64,000 bases of DNA, taken from Hippophae tibetana. Taxonomy: Eukaryota > Streptophyta > Magnoliopsida > Rosales > Elaeagnaceae. The stretch is from positions 1,364,001-1,428,000 of the forward strand of contig JAZDXN010000013.1 of the NCBI GenBank assembly GCA_037013495.1, in the 5' to 3' direction. A model generated the notes under the pieces. It was not told the origin of the DNA and did not search any database. It worked only from the letters and a program-made list of their open reading frames with translations. The position numbers and the translations under genes are program-made. This document shows, piece by piece, positions 22,501-34,811 of the stretch (the first letter of the stretch is position 1; every line of letters starts with the position of its first letter).

Positions 22501-25500
22501 TAGCGAACAAGATATATTTGCTCGTCATTGTGGCAAACCTATCTAAACAAAATCATTTTGCAGGTAGACATATTGATGGAGCATTCTATAACTTGGAACC
22601 TGTAGTTTTGATACCTCAATGTACTTCAATTATGGTCAAACTCATGATTGCATGTCAAAGAGGAGAGGCACTTCGTTGTTGATTCCTAGGTTTAGAAACA
22701 CCTTATCCTTTTGCACACAACTGTGTTCAATTTTATCCAGAATAGATTCATCTTCTTCTGGTCCTTGAAACTCAACAAGCCATATAGGACATGAAAAGGG
22801 TGGAATGCATTAAGCAAGTTTTTTTGGTAACTTCAGCATTTTATATTTGGATTTTTAGTCGATTTCTCTTTGTGAAGTTTGAAGAAATCTTTGCAAACGG
22901 TACTTTTTTTGTACCATTAGTAAAAGAAATATTTTCGTAACAAGCTTCTAGCAATTAGTTACTTGTTATTGAAGGGGTTTTCCTAATTACAGTTGGTTCC
23001 AAAATAACGAAGAGGTCTCATTTCATATGCTACTTTTTTGATGAGAGCTAACTAATCTATGCATAATTTAACGATGCAAACTGTCAGACACACGCTCCTG
23101 CGTATCTTCCTTCAATATCAAGGTACGTGATCGGTTAACCACCAAACATCTAATACTTACATCCACATTGCTTCTAGGTATAATATTTTGTCACTTATCT
23201 TTTATCTTACACTTTCTAGCGAACAAGATATATTTGCTCGTCATTGTGGCAAACCTATCTAAACAAAATCATTTTGCAGGTAGACATATTGATGGAGCAT
23301 TTTATAACTTGGAACCTGTAGTTTTGATACCTCAATGTACTTCAATTATGGTCAAACTCATGATTGCATGTAAAAGCGGAGAGGCACTTCGTTGTTGATT
23401 CCTAGGTTTAGAAACACCTTATCCTTTTGCACACAACCGTGTTCAATTTCATCAAGAATAGATTCATCTTCTTCTGGTCCTTGAAACTCAACAAGCCATA
23501 TAGGACATGAAAAGGTTGGAATGCATTAAGCATGTTTTTTTGGTAACTTCAGCATTTTATATTTGGATTTTTAGTCGATTTCTCTATGTGAAGTTTGAAG
23601 AAATCTTTGCAAATGGTACTTTTTTTGTACCATTAGTAAAAGAAATATTTTCGTAACAAGCTTCTAGCCATTAGTTACTTGTTATTGAAGGGGTTTTCCT
23701 AATTACAGTTGGTTCCAAAATAACGAAGAGGTCTCATTTCATATGCTACTTTTTTGATGAGAGCTAACTAATCTATGCATAATTTAACGATGCAAACTGT
23801 CAGACACACGCTCCTGCGTATCTTCCTTCAATGGCAAGGTACGTGATCGGTTAACCACCAAACATCTAATACTTACATCCACATTGCTTCTAGGTATAAT
23901 ATTTTGTCACTTATCTTTTATCTTACACTTTCTAGCGAACAAGATATATTTGCTCGTCATTGTGGCAAACCTATCTAAACAAAATCATTTTGCAGGTAGA
24001 CATATTGATGGAGCATTCTATAACTTGGAACCTGTAGTTTTGATACCTCAATGTACTTCAATTATGGTCAAACTCATGATTGCATGTCAAAGCGGAGAGG
24101 CACTTCGTTGTAGATTCCTAGGTTTAGAAACACCTTATCCTTTTGCACACAACCGTGTTCAATATCATCAAGAATAGATTCATCTTCTTCTGGTCCTTGA
24201 AACTCAACAAGCCACATAGGACATGAGAAGGTTGGAATGCATTAAGCATGTTTTTTTGGTAACTTGAGCATTTTATATTTGGGTGTTTAGTCGATTTCTC
24301 TATGTGAAGTTTGAAGTAATCTTTAGAAACGGAACTTTCTCTGTGTCATTAGTAAAAGAAATATCCTCGAAATAAGCTTCTAGCAATTAGGTACTTGTTA
24401 TTGAAGGGGTTTTCCTAATTACAGTTGGTTCCAAAATAACAAAGAGGTCTCATTTCATATGCTACTTTTTTTATGAGAGCTAATTAATCTATGCATAATT
24501 TAACGATGCAAAGTGTCATACACACGTTCCTACGTATCTTCCTTCAATGAAAAAGTACATGATCGGTTAACCGCCAAACATTAAATACTTACATTCACAT
24601 TGCTTCTATGTATAATATTTTGTCACTTATGTTTTATCTTACACTTTCTAGCGAACAAGATATATTTGCTCGTCATTATGGCAAACCTATCTAAACAAAA
24701 TCATTTTGCAGGTAGACATATTGATGGAGCATTCTATAACTTGGAACCTGTAGTTTTGATACCTCAATGTACTTCAATTATGGTCAAACTCATGATTGCA
24801 TGTCAAAGCGGAGAGGCACTTCGTTGTTGATTCCTAGGTTTAGAAACACCCTATCCTTTTGCACACAACCGTGTTCAATTTCATCAAGAATAGATTCATC
24901 TTCTTCTGGTCCTTGAAACTCAACAAGCCATATAGGACATGAAAAGGTTGGAATGCATTAAGCAAGTTTTTTTGGTAACTTCAGCATTTTATATTTGGGT
25001 TTTTAGTCGATTTCTCTATGTGAAGTTTGAATTAATCTTTGCAAACGGTACTTTTTTTGTACCATTAGTAATAGAAATATTTTCGTAACAAGCTTCTAGC
25101 AATTAGTTACTTGTTATTGAAGGGGTTTTCCTAATTACAGTTGGTTCCAAAATAACGAAGAGGTCTCATTTCATATGCTACTTTTTTGATGAGAGCTAAC
25201 TAATCTATGCATAATTTAACGATGCAAACTGTCAGACACACGCTCCTGCGTATCTTCCTTCAATGGCAAGGTACGTGATCGGTTAACCACCAAACATCTA
25301 ATACTTACATCCACATTGCTTCTAGGTATAATATTTTGTCACTTATCTTTTATCTTACACTTTCTAGCGAACAAGATATATTTGCTCGTCATTGTGGCAA
25401 ACCTATCTAAACAAAATCATTTTGATGGTAGACATATTGATGGAGCATTCTATAACTTGGAACCTGTAGTTTTGATACCTCAATGTACTTCAATTATGGT

Positions 25501-27463
25501 CAAACTCATGATTGCATGTCAAAGCGGAGAGGCACTTCGTTGTAGATTCCTAGGTTTAGAAACACCTTATCCTTTTGCACACAATCGTGTTCAATTTCAT
25601 CAAGAATAGATTCATCTTCTTCTGGTCCTTGAAACTCAACAAGCCACATAGGACATGAAAAGGTTGGAATGCATTAAGCATGTTTTTTTGGTAACTTGAG
25701 CATTTTATATTTGGGTGTTTAGTCGATTTCTCTATGTGAAGTTTGAAGTAATCTTTAGAAACGGAACTTTCTTTGTGTCATTAGTAAAAGAAATATCCTC
25801 GAAATAAGCTTCTAGCAATTAGGTACTTGTTATTGAAGGGGTTTTCCTAATTACAGTTGGTTCCAAAATAACAAAGAGGTCTCATTTCATATGCTACTTT
25901 TTTTATGAGAGCTAATTAATCTATGCATAATTTAACGATGCAAACTGTCGGACACACGCTCCTGCGTATCTTCCTTCAATGAAAAAGTACATGATCGGTT
26001 AACCGCCAAACATTAAATACTTACATTCACATTGCTTCTATGTATAATATTTTGTCACTTATGTTTTATCTTACACTTTCTAGCGAACAAGATATATTTG
26101 CTCATCATTATGGCAAACCTATCTAAACAAAATCATTTTGCAGGTAGACATATTGATGAAGCATTCTATAACTTGGAACCTGTAGTTTTGATACCTCAAT
26201 GTACTTCAATTATGGTCAAACTCATGATTGCATGTCAAAGCGGAGAGGCACTTAGTTGTTGATTCCTAGGTTTAGAAACACCCTATCCTTTTGCACACAA
26301 CCGTGTTCAATTTCATCCAGAATAGATTCATCTTCTTCTGGTCCTTGAAACTCAACAAGCCATATAGGACATGAAAAGGTTGGAATGCATTAAGCAAGTT
26401 TTTTTGGTAACTTCAGCATTTTATATTTGGGTTTTTAGTCGATTTCTCTATGTGAAGTTTGAAGTAATCTTTGCAAACGGTACTTTTTTGGTACCATTAG
26501 TAAAAGAAATATTTTCGTAACAAGCTTCTAGCAATTAGTTACTTGTTATTGAAGGGGTTTTCCTAATTACAGTTGGTTCCAAAATAACGAAGAGGTCTCA
26601 TTTCATATGCTACTTTTTTGATGAGAGCTAACTAATCTATGCATAATTTAACGATGCAAACTGTCAGACACACGCTCCTGCGTATCTTCCTTCAATATCA
26701 AGGTACGTGATCGGTTAACCACCAAACATCTAATACTTACATCCACATTGCTTCTAGGTATAATATTTTGTCACTTATCTTTTATCTTACACTTTCTAGC
26801 GAACAAGATATATTTGCTCGTCATTGTGGCAAACCTATCTAAACAAAATCATTTTGCAGGTAGACATATTGATGGAGCATTCTATAACTTGGAACCTGTA
26901 GTTTTGATACCTCAATGTACTTCAATTATGGTCAAACTCATGATTGCATGTCAAAGCGGAGAGGCACTTTGTTGTAGATTCCTAGGTTTAGAAACACCTT
27001 ATCCTTTTGCACACAACCGTGTTCAATTTCATCAAGAATAGATTCATCTTCTTCTGGTCCTTGAAACTCAACAAGCCACATAGGACATGAAAATGTTGGA
27101 ATGCATTAAGCATGTTTTTTTGGTAACTTGAGCATTTTATATTTGGGTGTTTAGTCGATTTCTCTATGTGAAGTTTGAAGTAATCTTTAGAAACGGAACT
27201 TTCTTTGTGTCATTAGTAAAAGAAATATCCTCGAAATAAGCTTCTAGCAATTAGGTACTTGTTATTGAAGGGGTTTTCCTAATTACAGTTGGTTCCAAAA
27301 TAACAAAGAGGTCTCATTTCATATGCTACTTTTTTTATGAGAGCTAATTAATCTATGCATAATTTAACGATGCAAAGTGTCATACACACGTTCCTACGTA
27401 TCTTCATTCAATGGCAAGGTACGTGATCGGTTAACCACGAAACATCTAATACTTACATCCACA
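19588..27463. repeat. Monomers 28-38, C/A/B mosaic block
   Basis: Anchors are at 19588, 20304, 21020, 21736, 22452, 23168, 23884, 24600, 25316, 26032 and 26748, all spaced 716 bp. Types run C A C B A C C A C A C. The variant TTCAATATCAAGG marks four C units (19588, 21020, 23168, 26748). Monomers 30-31 and 38-39 share ATATCAAGG and GAAAATGTTGG at an eight-unit offset (5728 bp). Monomers 29 and 35 carry a B head fused to an A anchor region. Repeat order is less regular here than upstream, consistent with overlapping duplications. Confidence 0.78.
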
Positions 27464-27840
27464 TTGCTTCTTGGTATAATATTTTGTCACTTATGTTTTA
27501 TCTTACACTTTCTAGCGAACAAGATATATTTGCTCGTCATTGTGGCAAACCTATCTAAACAAAATCATTTTGCAGGTAGACATATTGATGGAGCATTCTA
27601 TAACTTGGAACCTGTAGTTTTGATACCTCAATGTACTTCAATTATGGTCAAACTCATGATTGCATGTCAAAGGGGAGAGGCACTTCGTTGTAGATTCCTA
27701 GGTTTAGAAACACCTTATCCTTTTGCACACAACTGTGTTCAATTTCATCAAGAATAGATTCATCTTCTTCTGGTCCTTGAAACTCAACAAGCCATATAGG
27801 AGATGAAAAGGTTGGAATGCATTAAGCAAGTTTTTTTGGT
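27464..27840. repeat. Truncated type B monomer 39 ending at the domain junction
   Basis: The first 377 bp of monomer 39 are a normal left-domain type B unit. It stops immediately after the T-run and GGT, where every other monomer continues with AACTTGAGC or AACTTCAGC. Confidence 0.9.
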
Positions 27841-28030
27841 AACTCATGATTGCATGTCAAAGCGGAGAGGCACTTCGTTGTAGATTCCTAGGTGTAGAAA
27901 CACCTTATCATTTTGCATACAACCGTGTTCAATTTCATCAAGAATAGATTCATTTTCTTCTAGTCCTTGAAACTCAACAAGCCATAAAGGAGATGAGAAG
28001 GTTGGAATGCATTAAGCAAATTTTTTTGGT
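27651..28030. repeat. Direct 190-bp partial-monomer repeat across the junction
   Basis: Copy one is 27651-27840 and copy two is 27841-28030, each exactly 190 bp and each beginning AACTCATGAT and ending at the T-run plus GGT. The spacing from anchor 27464 to anchor 28370 is 906 bp, which is 716 plus 190. The two copies differ at about a dozen positions, and copy two carries right-domain variants. Confidence 0.93.
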
Positions 28031-28369
28031 AACTTGAGCATTTTATATTTGGATTTTTAGTCAATTTCGCTATGTGAAGTTTGAAGTAATCTTTAAAAAC
28101 GGTACTTTTTTTGTATCATTAGTAAAAGAAATATCTTCGAAACAAGCTTATAGAAATTAGTTACTTGTTATTGAAGGGGTTTTCCTAATTACAGTTGGTT
28201 CGAAAATAACGAAGATGTCTCATTTCATATGCTACTTTTTTTATGACAACTAATTAATCTATGCATAATTTAACGATGCAAAGTGTTAGACACACGCTCC
28301 TGCGTATCTTCCTTCAATGGCAAGGTACGTGATCGGTTAACCACGAAACATTAAATACTTACATCCACA
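27841..28369. repeat. Partial monomer starting the right domain
   Basis: This 529-bp partial unit begins with AACTCATGATTG, which is an internal position of a normal monomer about 187 bp after the anchor. It carries right-domain variants from its start: GCATACAACCGTG, CATTTTCTTCTAGTCC, CCATAAAGG, GCAAATTTTTTT and TTAGTCAATTTC. It therefore does not derive from copying monomer 39 itself. Confidence 0.88.
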
Positions 28370-29085
28370 TTGCTTCTATGTATAATATTTTGTCACTTAT
28401 ATTTATTCTAACACTTTCTAGCGAACAAGATATATTTCCTCATCATTGTGGCAAACCTATCTAAACAAAATCATTTTGCAGTTAGATATATTGATGGAGC
28501 ATTCTATAACTTGGAACCTGTAGTTTTGATACCTCAATGTACTTCAATTATTGTCAAACTCATGATTGCATGTCAAAGCGGAGAGGCACTTCGTTGTAGA
28601 TTCCTAGGTTTAGAAACACCTTATCCTTTTGCACACAACCGTGTTCAATTTCATCAAGAATAGATTCATCTTCTTCTGGTCCATGAAACTCAACAAGCCA
28701 TATAGGAGATGAAAAGGTTGAAATGCATTAAGCAAGTTTTTTTTGGTAACTTGAGCATTTTATATTTGGGTTTTTAGTCAATTTCTCTATGTGAAGTTTG
28801 AAGTAATCTTTACAAACGGTACTTTCTTTGTATCATTAGTAAAAGTACTATCCTCGAAACAAGCTACTAGAAATTAGTTACTTGTTATTGAAGGGGTTTT
28901 CCTAATTACAGTTGGTTCCAAAATAATGAAGAGGTCTCATTTCATATGCTACTTTTTTATGAGAGCTAATTAATCTAGGCATAATTTAACGATGCACAGT
29001 GTCAGACACACGCTCCTGCGTATCTTCCTTCAATGGCAAGGTACGTGATCGGTTTACAACGAAACATTAAATACTTACATCCACA
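28370..29085. repeat. Monomer 40, first complete right-domain unit
   Basis: This is a 716-bp unit with private changes such as TTATATTTATTCTAACAC and GCAGTTAGATATATTG. The first of these puts a stop codon in the recurrent reading frame. Its head has GATGTCTCATTTC and ATGACAACTAATTAATC. Confidence 0.85.
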
Positions 29086-31949
29086 TTGCTTCTATGTATA
29101 ATATTTTGTCACTTATGTTTTATCTTACACTTTCTAGCGAACAAGATATTTTTGCTCGTCATTGTGGCAAACCTATCGAAACAAAATCATTTTGCCGGTA
29201 GACATATTGATGGAGCATTCTATAACTTGGAACCTGTAGTTTTGATACCTCAATGTACTTCAATTATGGTCAAACTCATGATTGCATGTCAAAGCGGAGA
29301 GGCACTTTGTTGTAGATTCCTAGGTTTAGAAACACCTTATCCTTTTGCACACAACCGTGTTCAATTTCATCAAGAATAGATTCATCTTCTTCTGGTCCTT
29401 GAAACTCAACAAGCCATATAGGAGATGAAAAGGTTGGAATGCATTAAGCAAGTTTTTTTGGTAACTTGAGCATTTTATATTTGGGTTTTTAGTCAATCTC
29501 TCTATGTGAAGTTTGAAGTAATATTTACAAACGGTACTTTCTTTGTATCATTAGTAAAAGAACTATCTTCGAAACAAGCTTCTAGAAATTAGTTACTTGT
29601 TATTGAAGGAGTTTTCCTAATTACAGTTGGTTGCAAAATAACGAAGAGGTCTCATTTCATATGCTAATTTTTTGATGAGAGGTAATTAATCTATTCATAA
29701 TTTAACGATGCAAACTGTCGGACACACGCTCCTGCGTATCTTCCTTCAATGAAAAAGTACGTGATCGGTTAACCACCAAATATTAAATACTTACATCCAC
29801 ATTGCTTCTAGGTATAATATTTTGTCACTTATGTTTTATCTTACACTCTCTAGTGAACAAGATATATTTGCTCGTCATTGTGGCAAACCTATCTAAACAA
29901 AATCATTTTGCAGTCAGACATATTGATGGAGCATTCTATAACTTGGAACCTGTAGTTTTGATACCTCAATGTACTTCAATTATGGTCAAACTCATGATTG
30001 CATGTCAAAGCGGAGAGGAACTTCGTTGTAGATTCCTAGGTTTAGAAACACCTTATCCTTTTGCACACAACCGTGTTCAATTTCATCAAGAATAGATTCA
30101 TCTTCTTCTGGTCCTTGAAACTCAACAAGCCATATAGGAGATGAAAAGGTTGGAATGCATTAAGCAAGTTTTTTTGGTAACTTGAGCATTGTATATTTGG
30201 GTTTTTAGTCAATTTCTCTATGTGAAGTTTGAAGTAATCTTTACAAACGGTACTTTCTTTGTATCATTAGTAAAAGAACTATCCTCGAAACAAGCAACTA
30301 GAAATTAGTTACTTGTTATTGAAGGGGTTTTCCTAATTACAGTTGGTTCCAAAATAACGAAGAGGTCTCATTTCATATGCTACTTTTTTGATGAGAGCTA
30401 ATTAATCTATGCATAATTTAACGATGCATAGTGTCAGACACACGCTCCTGCGTATCTTCCTTCAATGGCAAGGTACGTGATCGGTTTACAACGAAACATT
30501 AAATACTTACATCCACATTGCTTCTATGTATAATATTTTGTCACTTATGTTTTATCTTACACTTTCTAGCGAACAAGATATATTTGCTCGTCATTGTGGG
30601 AAACCTATCGAAACAAAATCATTTTGCAGGTAGACATATTGATGGAGCATTCTATAACTTGGAACCTGTAGTTTTGATACCTTAATGTACATCAATTATG
30701 GTCAAACTCATGATTGCATGTCAAAGCGGAGAGGCAATTTGTTGTAGATTCCTAGGTTTAGAAACACCTTATCCTTTTGCACACAACCGTGTTCAATTTC
30801 ATCAAGAATAGATTCATCTTCTTCTGGTCCTTGAAACTCAACAAGCCATATAGGAGATGAAAAGGTCGGAATGAATTAAGCAAGTTTTTTTGGTAACTTG
30901 AGCATTTTATATTTGGGTTTTTAGTCAATCTCTCTATGTGAAGTTTGAAGTAATATTTACAAACGGTACTTTCTTTGTATCATTAGTAAAAGAACTATCT
31001 TCGAAACAAGCTTCTAGAAATTAGTTACTTGTTATTGAAGGAGTTTTCCTAATTACAGTTGGTTCCAAAATAACGAAGAGGTCTCATTTCATATGCTAAT
31101 TTTTTGATGAGAGCTAATTAATCTATTCATAATTTAACGATGCAAACTGTCGGACACACGCTCCTGCGTATCTTCCTTCAATGAAAAAGTACGTGATCGG
31201 TTAACCACCAAATATTAAATACTTATATCCACATTGCTTTCAGGTATAATATTTTGTCACTTATGTTTTATCTTACACTCTCTAGTGAACAAGATATATT
31301 TGCTCGTCATTGTGGCAAACCTATCTAAACAAAATCATTTTGCAGTTAGACATATTGATGGAGCATTCTATAACTTGGAACCTGTAGTTTTGATACCTCA
31401 ATATACTTCAATTATGGCCAAACTCATGATTGCATGTCAAAGCGGAGAGGGACTTCGTTGTAGATTCCTAGGTTTAGAAACACCTTATCCTTTTGCACAC
31501 AATTGTGTTCAATTTCATTAAAAATAGATTCATCTTCTTCTAGTCCTTGAAACTCAACAGGCCATAAAGGAGATGAAAAGGTTTGAATGCATTAAGCAAA
31601 TTTTTTTGGTAACTTGAGCATTTTATATTTGGGTTTTTAGTCAATTTCTCTATGTGAAGTTTGAAGTAATCTTTACAAACGGTACTTTCTTTGTATAATT
31701 AGTAAAAGAAATATCTTCGAAACAAGCTTCTAGAAATTAGTTACTTGTTATTGAAGGGGTTTTTCTGGTTACAGTTGGTTCCAAAATAACGAAGAGGTCT
31801 CATTTCATATGCTACTTTTTTGATGAGAGCTAATTAATCTATGCATAATTTAACGATGCAAAGTGTCAGACACACGCTCCTGCGTATCTTCCTTCAATGG
31901 CAAGGTACGTGATCGGTTAACCACGAAACATTAAATACTTACATCCACA
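29086..31949. repeat. Dimeric higher-order repeat, two copies (monomers 41-44)
   Basis: Anchors are at 29086, 29802, 30518 and 31234; the period is 1432 bp. Odd units (29086, 30518) share CGGTTTACAACG upstream, CCTATCGAAACAAAATC, and GTCAATCTCTC with TAATATTTAC in the tail. Even units (29802, 31234) share AATCTATTCATAATTT upstream, ACACTCTCTAGTGAAC and CCAAATATTAAATAC. Monomer 43 has a private C-to-T change (CCTTAATGTAC, near 30682) that puts a stop codon in the recurrent frame. Confidence 0.85.
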
Positions 31950-32665
31950 TTGCTTCTATGTATAATATTTTGTCACTTATGTTTTATCTTACCCTTTCTA
32001 GCGAACAAGATATATTTGCTCGTCATTGTGGCAAACCTATATAAACAAAATCATTTTGGAGGTAGACATATTGATGGAGCATTCTATAACTTGGAACCTG
32101 TAGCTTTGATACCTCAATGTACTTCAATTATGGTCAAATTCATGATTGCATGTCAAAGCGGAGAGGGACTTCGTTGTAGATTCCTAGGTTTAGAAACACC
32201 TTATCCTTTTGCACACAATTGTGTTCAATTTCATTAAAAATAGATTCATCTTCTTCTAGTCCTTGAAACTCAACAGGCCATAAAGGAGATGAAAAGATTT
32301 GAATGCATTAAGCAAATTTTTTTGGTAACTTGAGCATTTTATATTTGGGTTTTTAGTCAATTTCTCTATGTGAAGTTTGAAGTAATCTTTACAAATGCTA
32401 CTTTCTTTGTATCATTAGTAAAAGAAATATCTTGGAAACAAGCTTCTAGAAATTAGTTACTTGTTATTGAAGGGGTTTTCCTAGTTACAGTTGGTTCCAA
32501 AATAACGAAGAGGTCTCATTTCATATGCTACTTTTTTTATGAGAGCTAATTAATCTATGTATAATTTAACGATGCAAAGTGTCAGACACACGCTCCTGCG
32601 TATCTTCCTTCAATGGCAAGGTACGTGATCGGTTAACCACGAAACATTAAATACTTACATCCACA
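31950..32665. repeat. Monomer 45
   Basis: This is a 716-bp unit that introduces the CTTACCCTTTCTAG and CCTATATAAAC haplotype seen repeatedly further right. It has private CATTTTGGAGGTAG and ACAAATGCTACTTTC. Its tail (CATTAAAAATAGATTC, CAACAGGCC) matches the tail of the preceding unit. Confidence 0.82.
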
Positions 32666-34811
32666 TTGCTTCTATGTATAATATTTTGTCACTTATGTTT
32701 TATCTTACCCTTTCTAGCGAACAAGATATATTTGCTCGTCATTGTGGCAAACCTATATAAACAAAATCATTTTGCAGGTAGACATATTGATGGAGCATTC
32801 TATAACTTGGAACCTGTAGTTTTGATACCTCAATGTACTTCAATTATGGTCAAACTCATGGTTTCATGTCAAAGCGGAGAGGCACTTCGTTGTAGATTCC
32901 TAGGTTTAGAAACACCTTATCCTTTTGCATACAACCGTGTTCAATTTCATCAAGAATAGATTCATCTTCTTCTAGTCCTTGAAACTCTACAAGCCATAAA
33001 GGAGATAAAGGTTGGAATGCATTAAGAAAATTGTTTTTGTAACTTGAGCATTTTATATTTGGATTTTTAGATGATTTCTTTATGTGAAGTTTGAAGTAAT
33101 CTTTACAAACGGTACTTTCTTTGTATCATTAGTAAAAGAAATATCTTCGAAACAATCTTCTAGAAATAAGTTACTTGTTATTGAAGGGGTTTTCCTAATT
33201 ACAGTTGGTTCCAAAATAACGAAGATGTCTCATTTCATATGCTACTTTTTTTATGAGAGCTAATTAATCTATGCATAATTTAACGATGCAAAGTGTCAGA
33301 CACACGCTCCTGCGTATCTTCCTTCAATGGCAATGTACGTGATCGGTTAACCACGAAACATTAAATAATTACATCCACATTGCTTCTATGTATAATATTT
33401 TGTCACTTATGTTTTATCTTACACTTTCTAGCGAACAAGATATATTTGCTCATCATTGTGGCAAAACAATCTAAACAAAATAATTTTGCAGTTAGACATA
33501 TTGATGGAGCATTCTATAACTTGGAACCTGTAGCTTTGATACCTCAATGTACTTCAATTATGGTCAAACTCATGATTGCATGTCAAAGCGGAGAGGCACT
33601 TCGTTGTAGATTCCTAGGTTTAGAAACACCTTATCCTTTTGCACACAACTGTATTCAATTTCATTAAAAATAGATTCATCTTCTTCTAGTCCTTGAAACT
33701 CAACAAGCCATAAAGGAGATGAAAAGATTTGAATGCATTAAGCAAATTTTTTTGGTAACTTGAGCATTTTATATTTGGGTTTTTAGTCAATTTGTCTATG
33801 TGAAGTTTCAAGTAATCTTTACAAACGGTACTTTCTTTGTATCATTAGTAAAAGAAATATCTTCGAAACAAGCTTCTAGAAATTAGTTACTTGTTATTGA
33901 AGTGGTTTTCCTAATTATAGTTGGTTCCAAAATAACGAAGAGGTCTCATTTCATATGCTACTTTTTTGATGAGAGCTAATTAATCTATGCATAATTTAAC
34001 GATGCAAAGTGTCAGACACACGCTCCTGCGTATCTTCCTTCAATGGCAAGGTACCTGATCGGTTAAGCAGGAAACATTAAATAATTACATCCACATTGCT
34101 TCTATGTATAATATTTTGTCACTTATGTTTTATCTTACACTTTCTAGCGAACAAGATATATTTGCTCATCATTGTGGCAAAACAATCTAAACAAAATAAT
34201 TTTGCAGTTAGACATATTGATGGAGCATTCTATAACTTGGAACCTGTAGCTTTGATACCTCAATGTACTTCAATTATGGTCAAACTCATGATTGCATGTC
34301 AAAGCGGAGAGGCACTTCGTTGTAGATTCCTAGGTTTAGAAACACCTTATCCTTTTGCACACAACTGTATTCAATTTCATTAAAAACAGATTCATCTTCT
34401 TCTAGTCCTTGAAACTCAACAAGCCATAAAGGAGATGAAAAGATTTGAATGCATTAAGCAAATTTTTTTGGTAACTTGAGCATTTTATATTTGGGTTTTT
34501 AGTAAATTTGTCTATGTGAAGTTTGAAGTAATCTTTACAAACGGTACTTTCTTTGTATCATTAGTAAAAGAAATATCTTCGAAACAAGCTTCTAAAAATT
34601 AGTTACTTGTTATTGAAGGGGTTTTCCTAGTTACAGTTGGTTCCAAAATAACGAAGAGGTCTCATTTCATATGCTACTTTTTTGATGAGAGCTAATTACT
34701 CTATGCATAATTTAATGATGCAAAGTGTCAGACACACGCTCCTGCGTATCTTCCTTCAATGCCAAGGTACCTGATCGGTTAAGCAGGAAACATTAAATAC
34801 TTACATCCACA
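32666..34811. repeat. Three-monomer higher-order repeat, copy 1
   Basis: Anchors are at 32666, 33380 and 34096. The first unit has the CCTATATAAAC haplotype, a GATGATTTC tail and GCATACAACCGTG; the next two have the AAAACAATC haplotype. The first interval is 714 bp because GGAGATGAAAAGG has lost bases (GGAGATAAAGG near 33001). The period to the next copy is 2146 bp. Confidence 0.82.

Larger units (their letters stand above)
1..27840. repeat. Left array domain: monomer types A, B and C
   Basis: Monomers here share TTAGTCGATTTC in the tail and mostly TCTAGCAATTAG after the HindIII-like site. Three types alternate. Type A has TGAAAAAGTAC, CGGTTAACCGCC, ATACTAAATT or ATACTACATT, and GCTTCTATGTATA. 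Type B has GTCATACACACG, ATTCAATGGCAAGG, CCACGAAACATC and GCTTCTTGGTATA. Type C has CCACCAAACATC, GCTTCTAGGTATA, CACTTATCTTTTA and, from 12.3 kb onward, TTTGATGAGAGCTAAC. Order of types by anchor: A B B A A A A A B B B A C B B B A C B A B A B A B A C C A C B A C C A C A C B, from 261 to 27464. The alternation, not random mixing, is what defines the higher-order repeats listed separately. Confidence 0.88.

Noticed and set aside
27651..28030. Simple tandem duplication of 190 bp within monomer 39
   Set aside because: The second copy differs at about a dozen sites and carries right-domain variants, so it came from a different monomer.
28190..28210. RNA polymerase III B-box-like GGTTCGAAAAT
   Set aside because: It occurs in a single monomer as a C-to-G change of the normal GGTTCCAAAAT and does not match the 3' half of the B box. 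No A box or tRNA fold is nearby.
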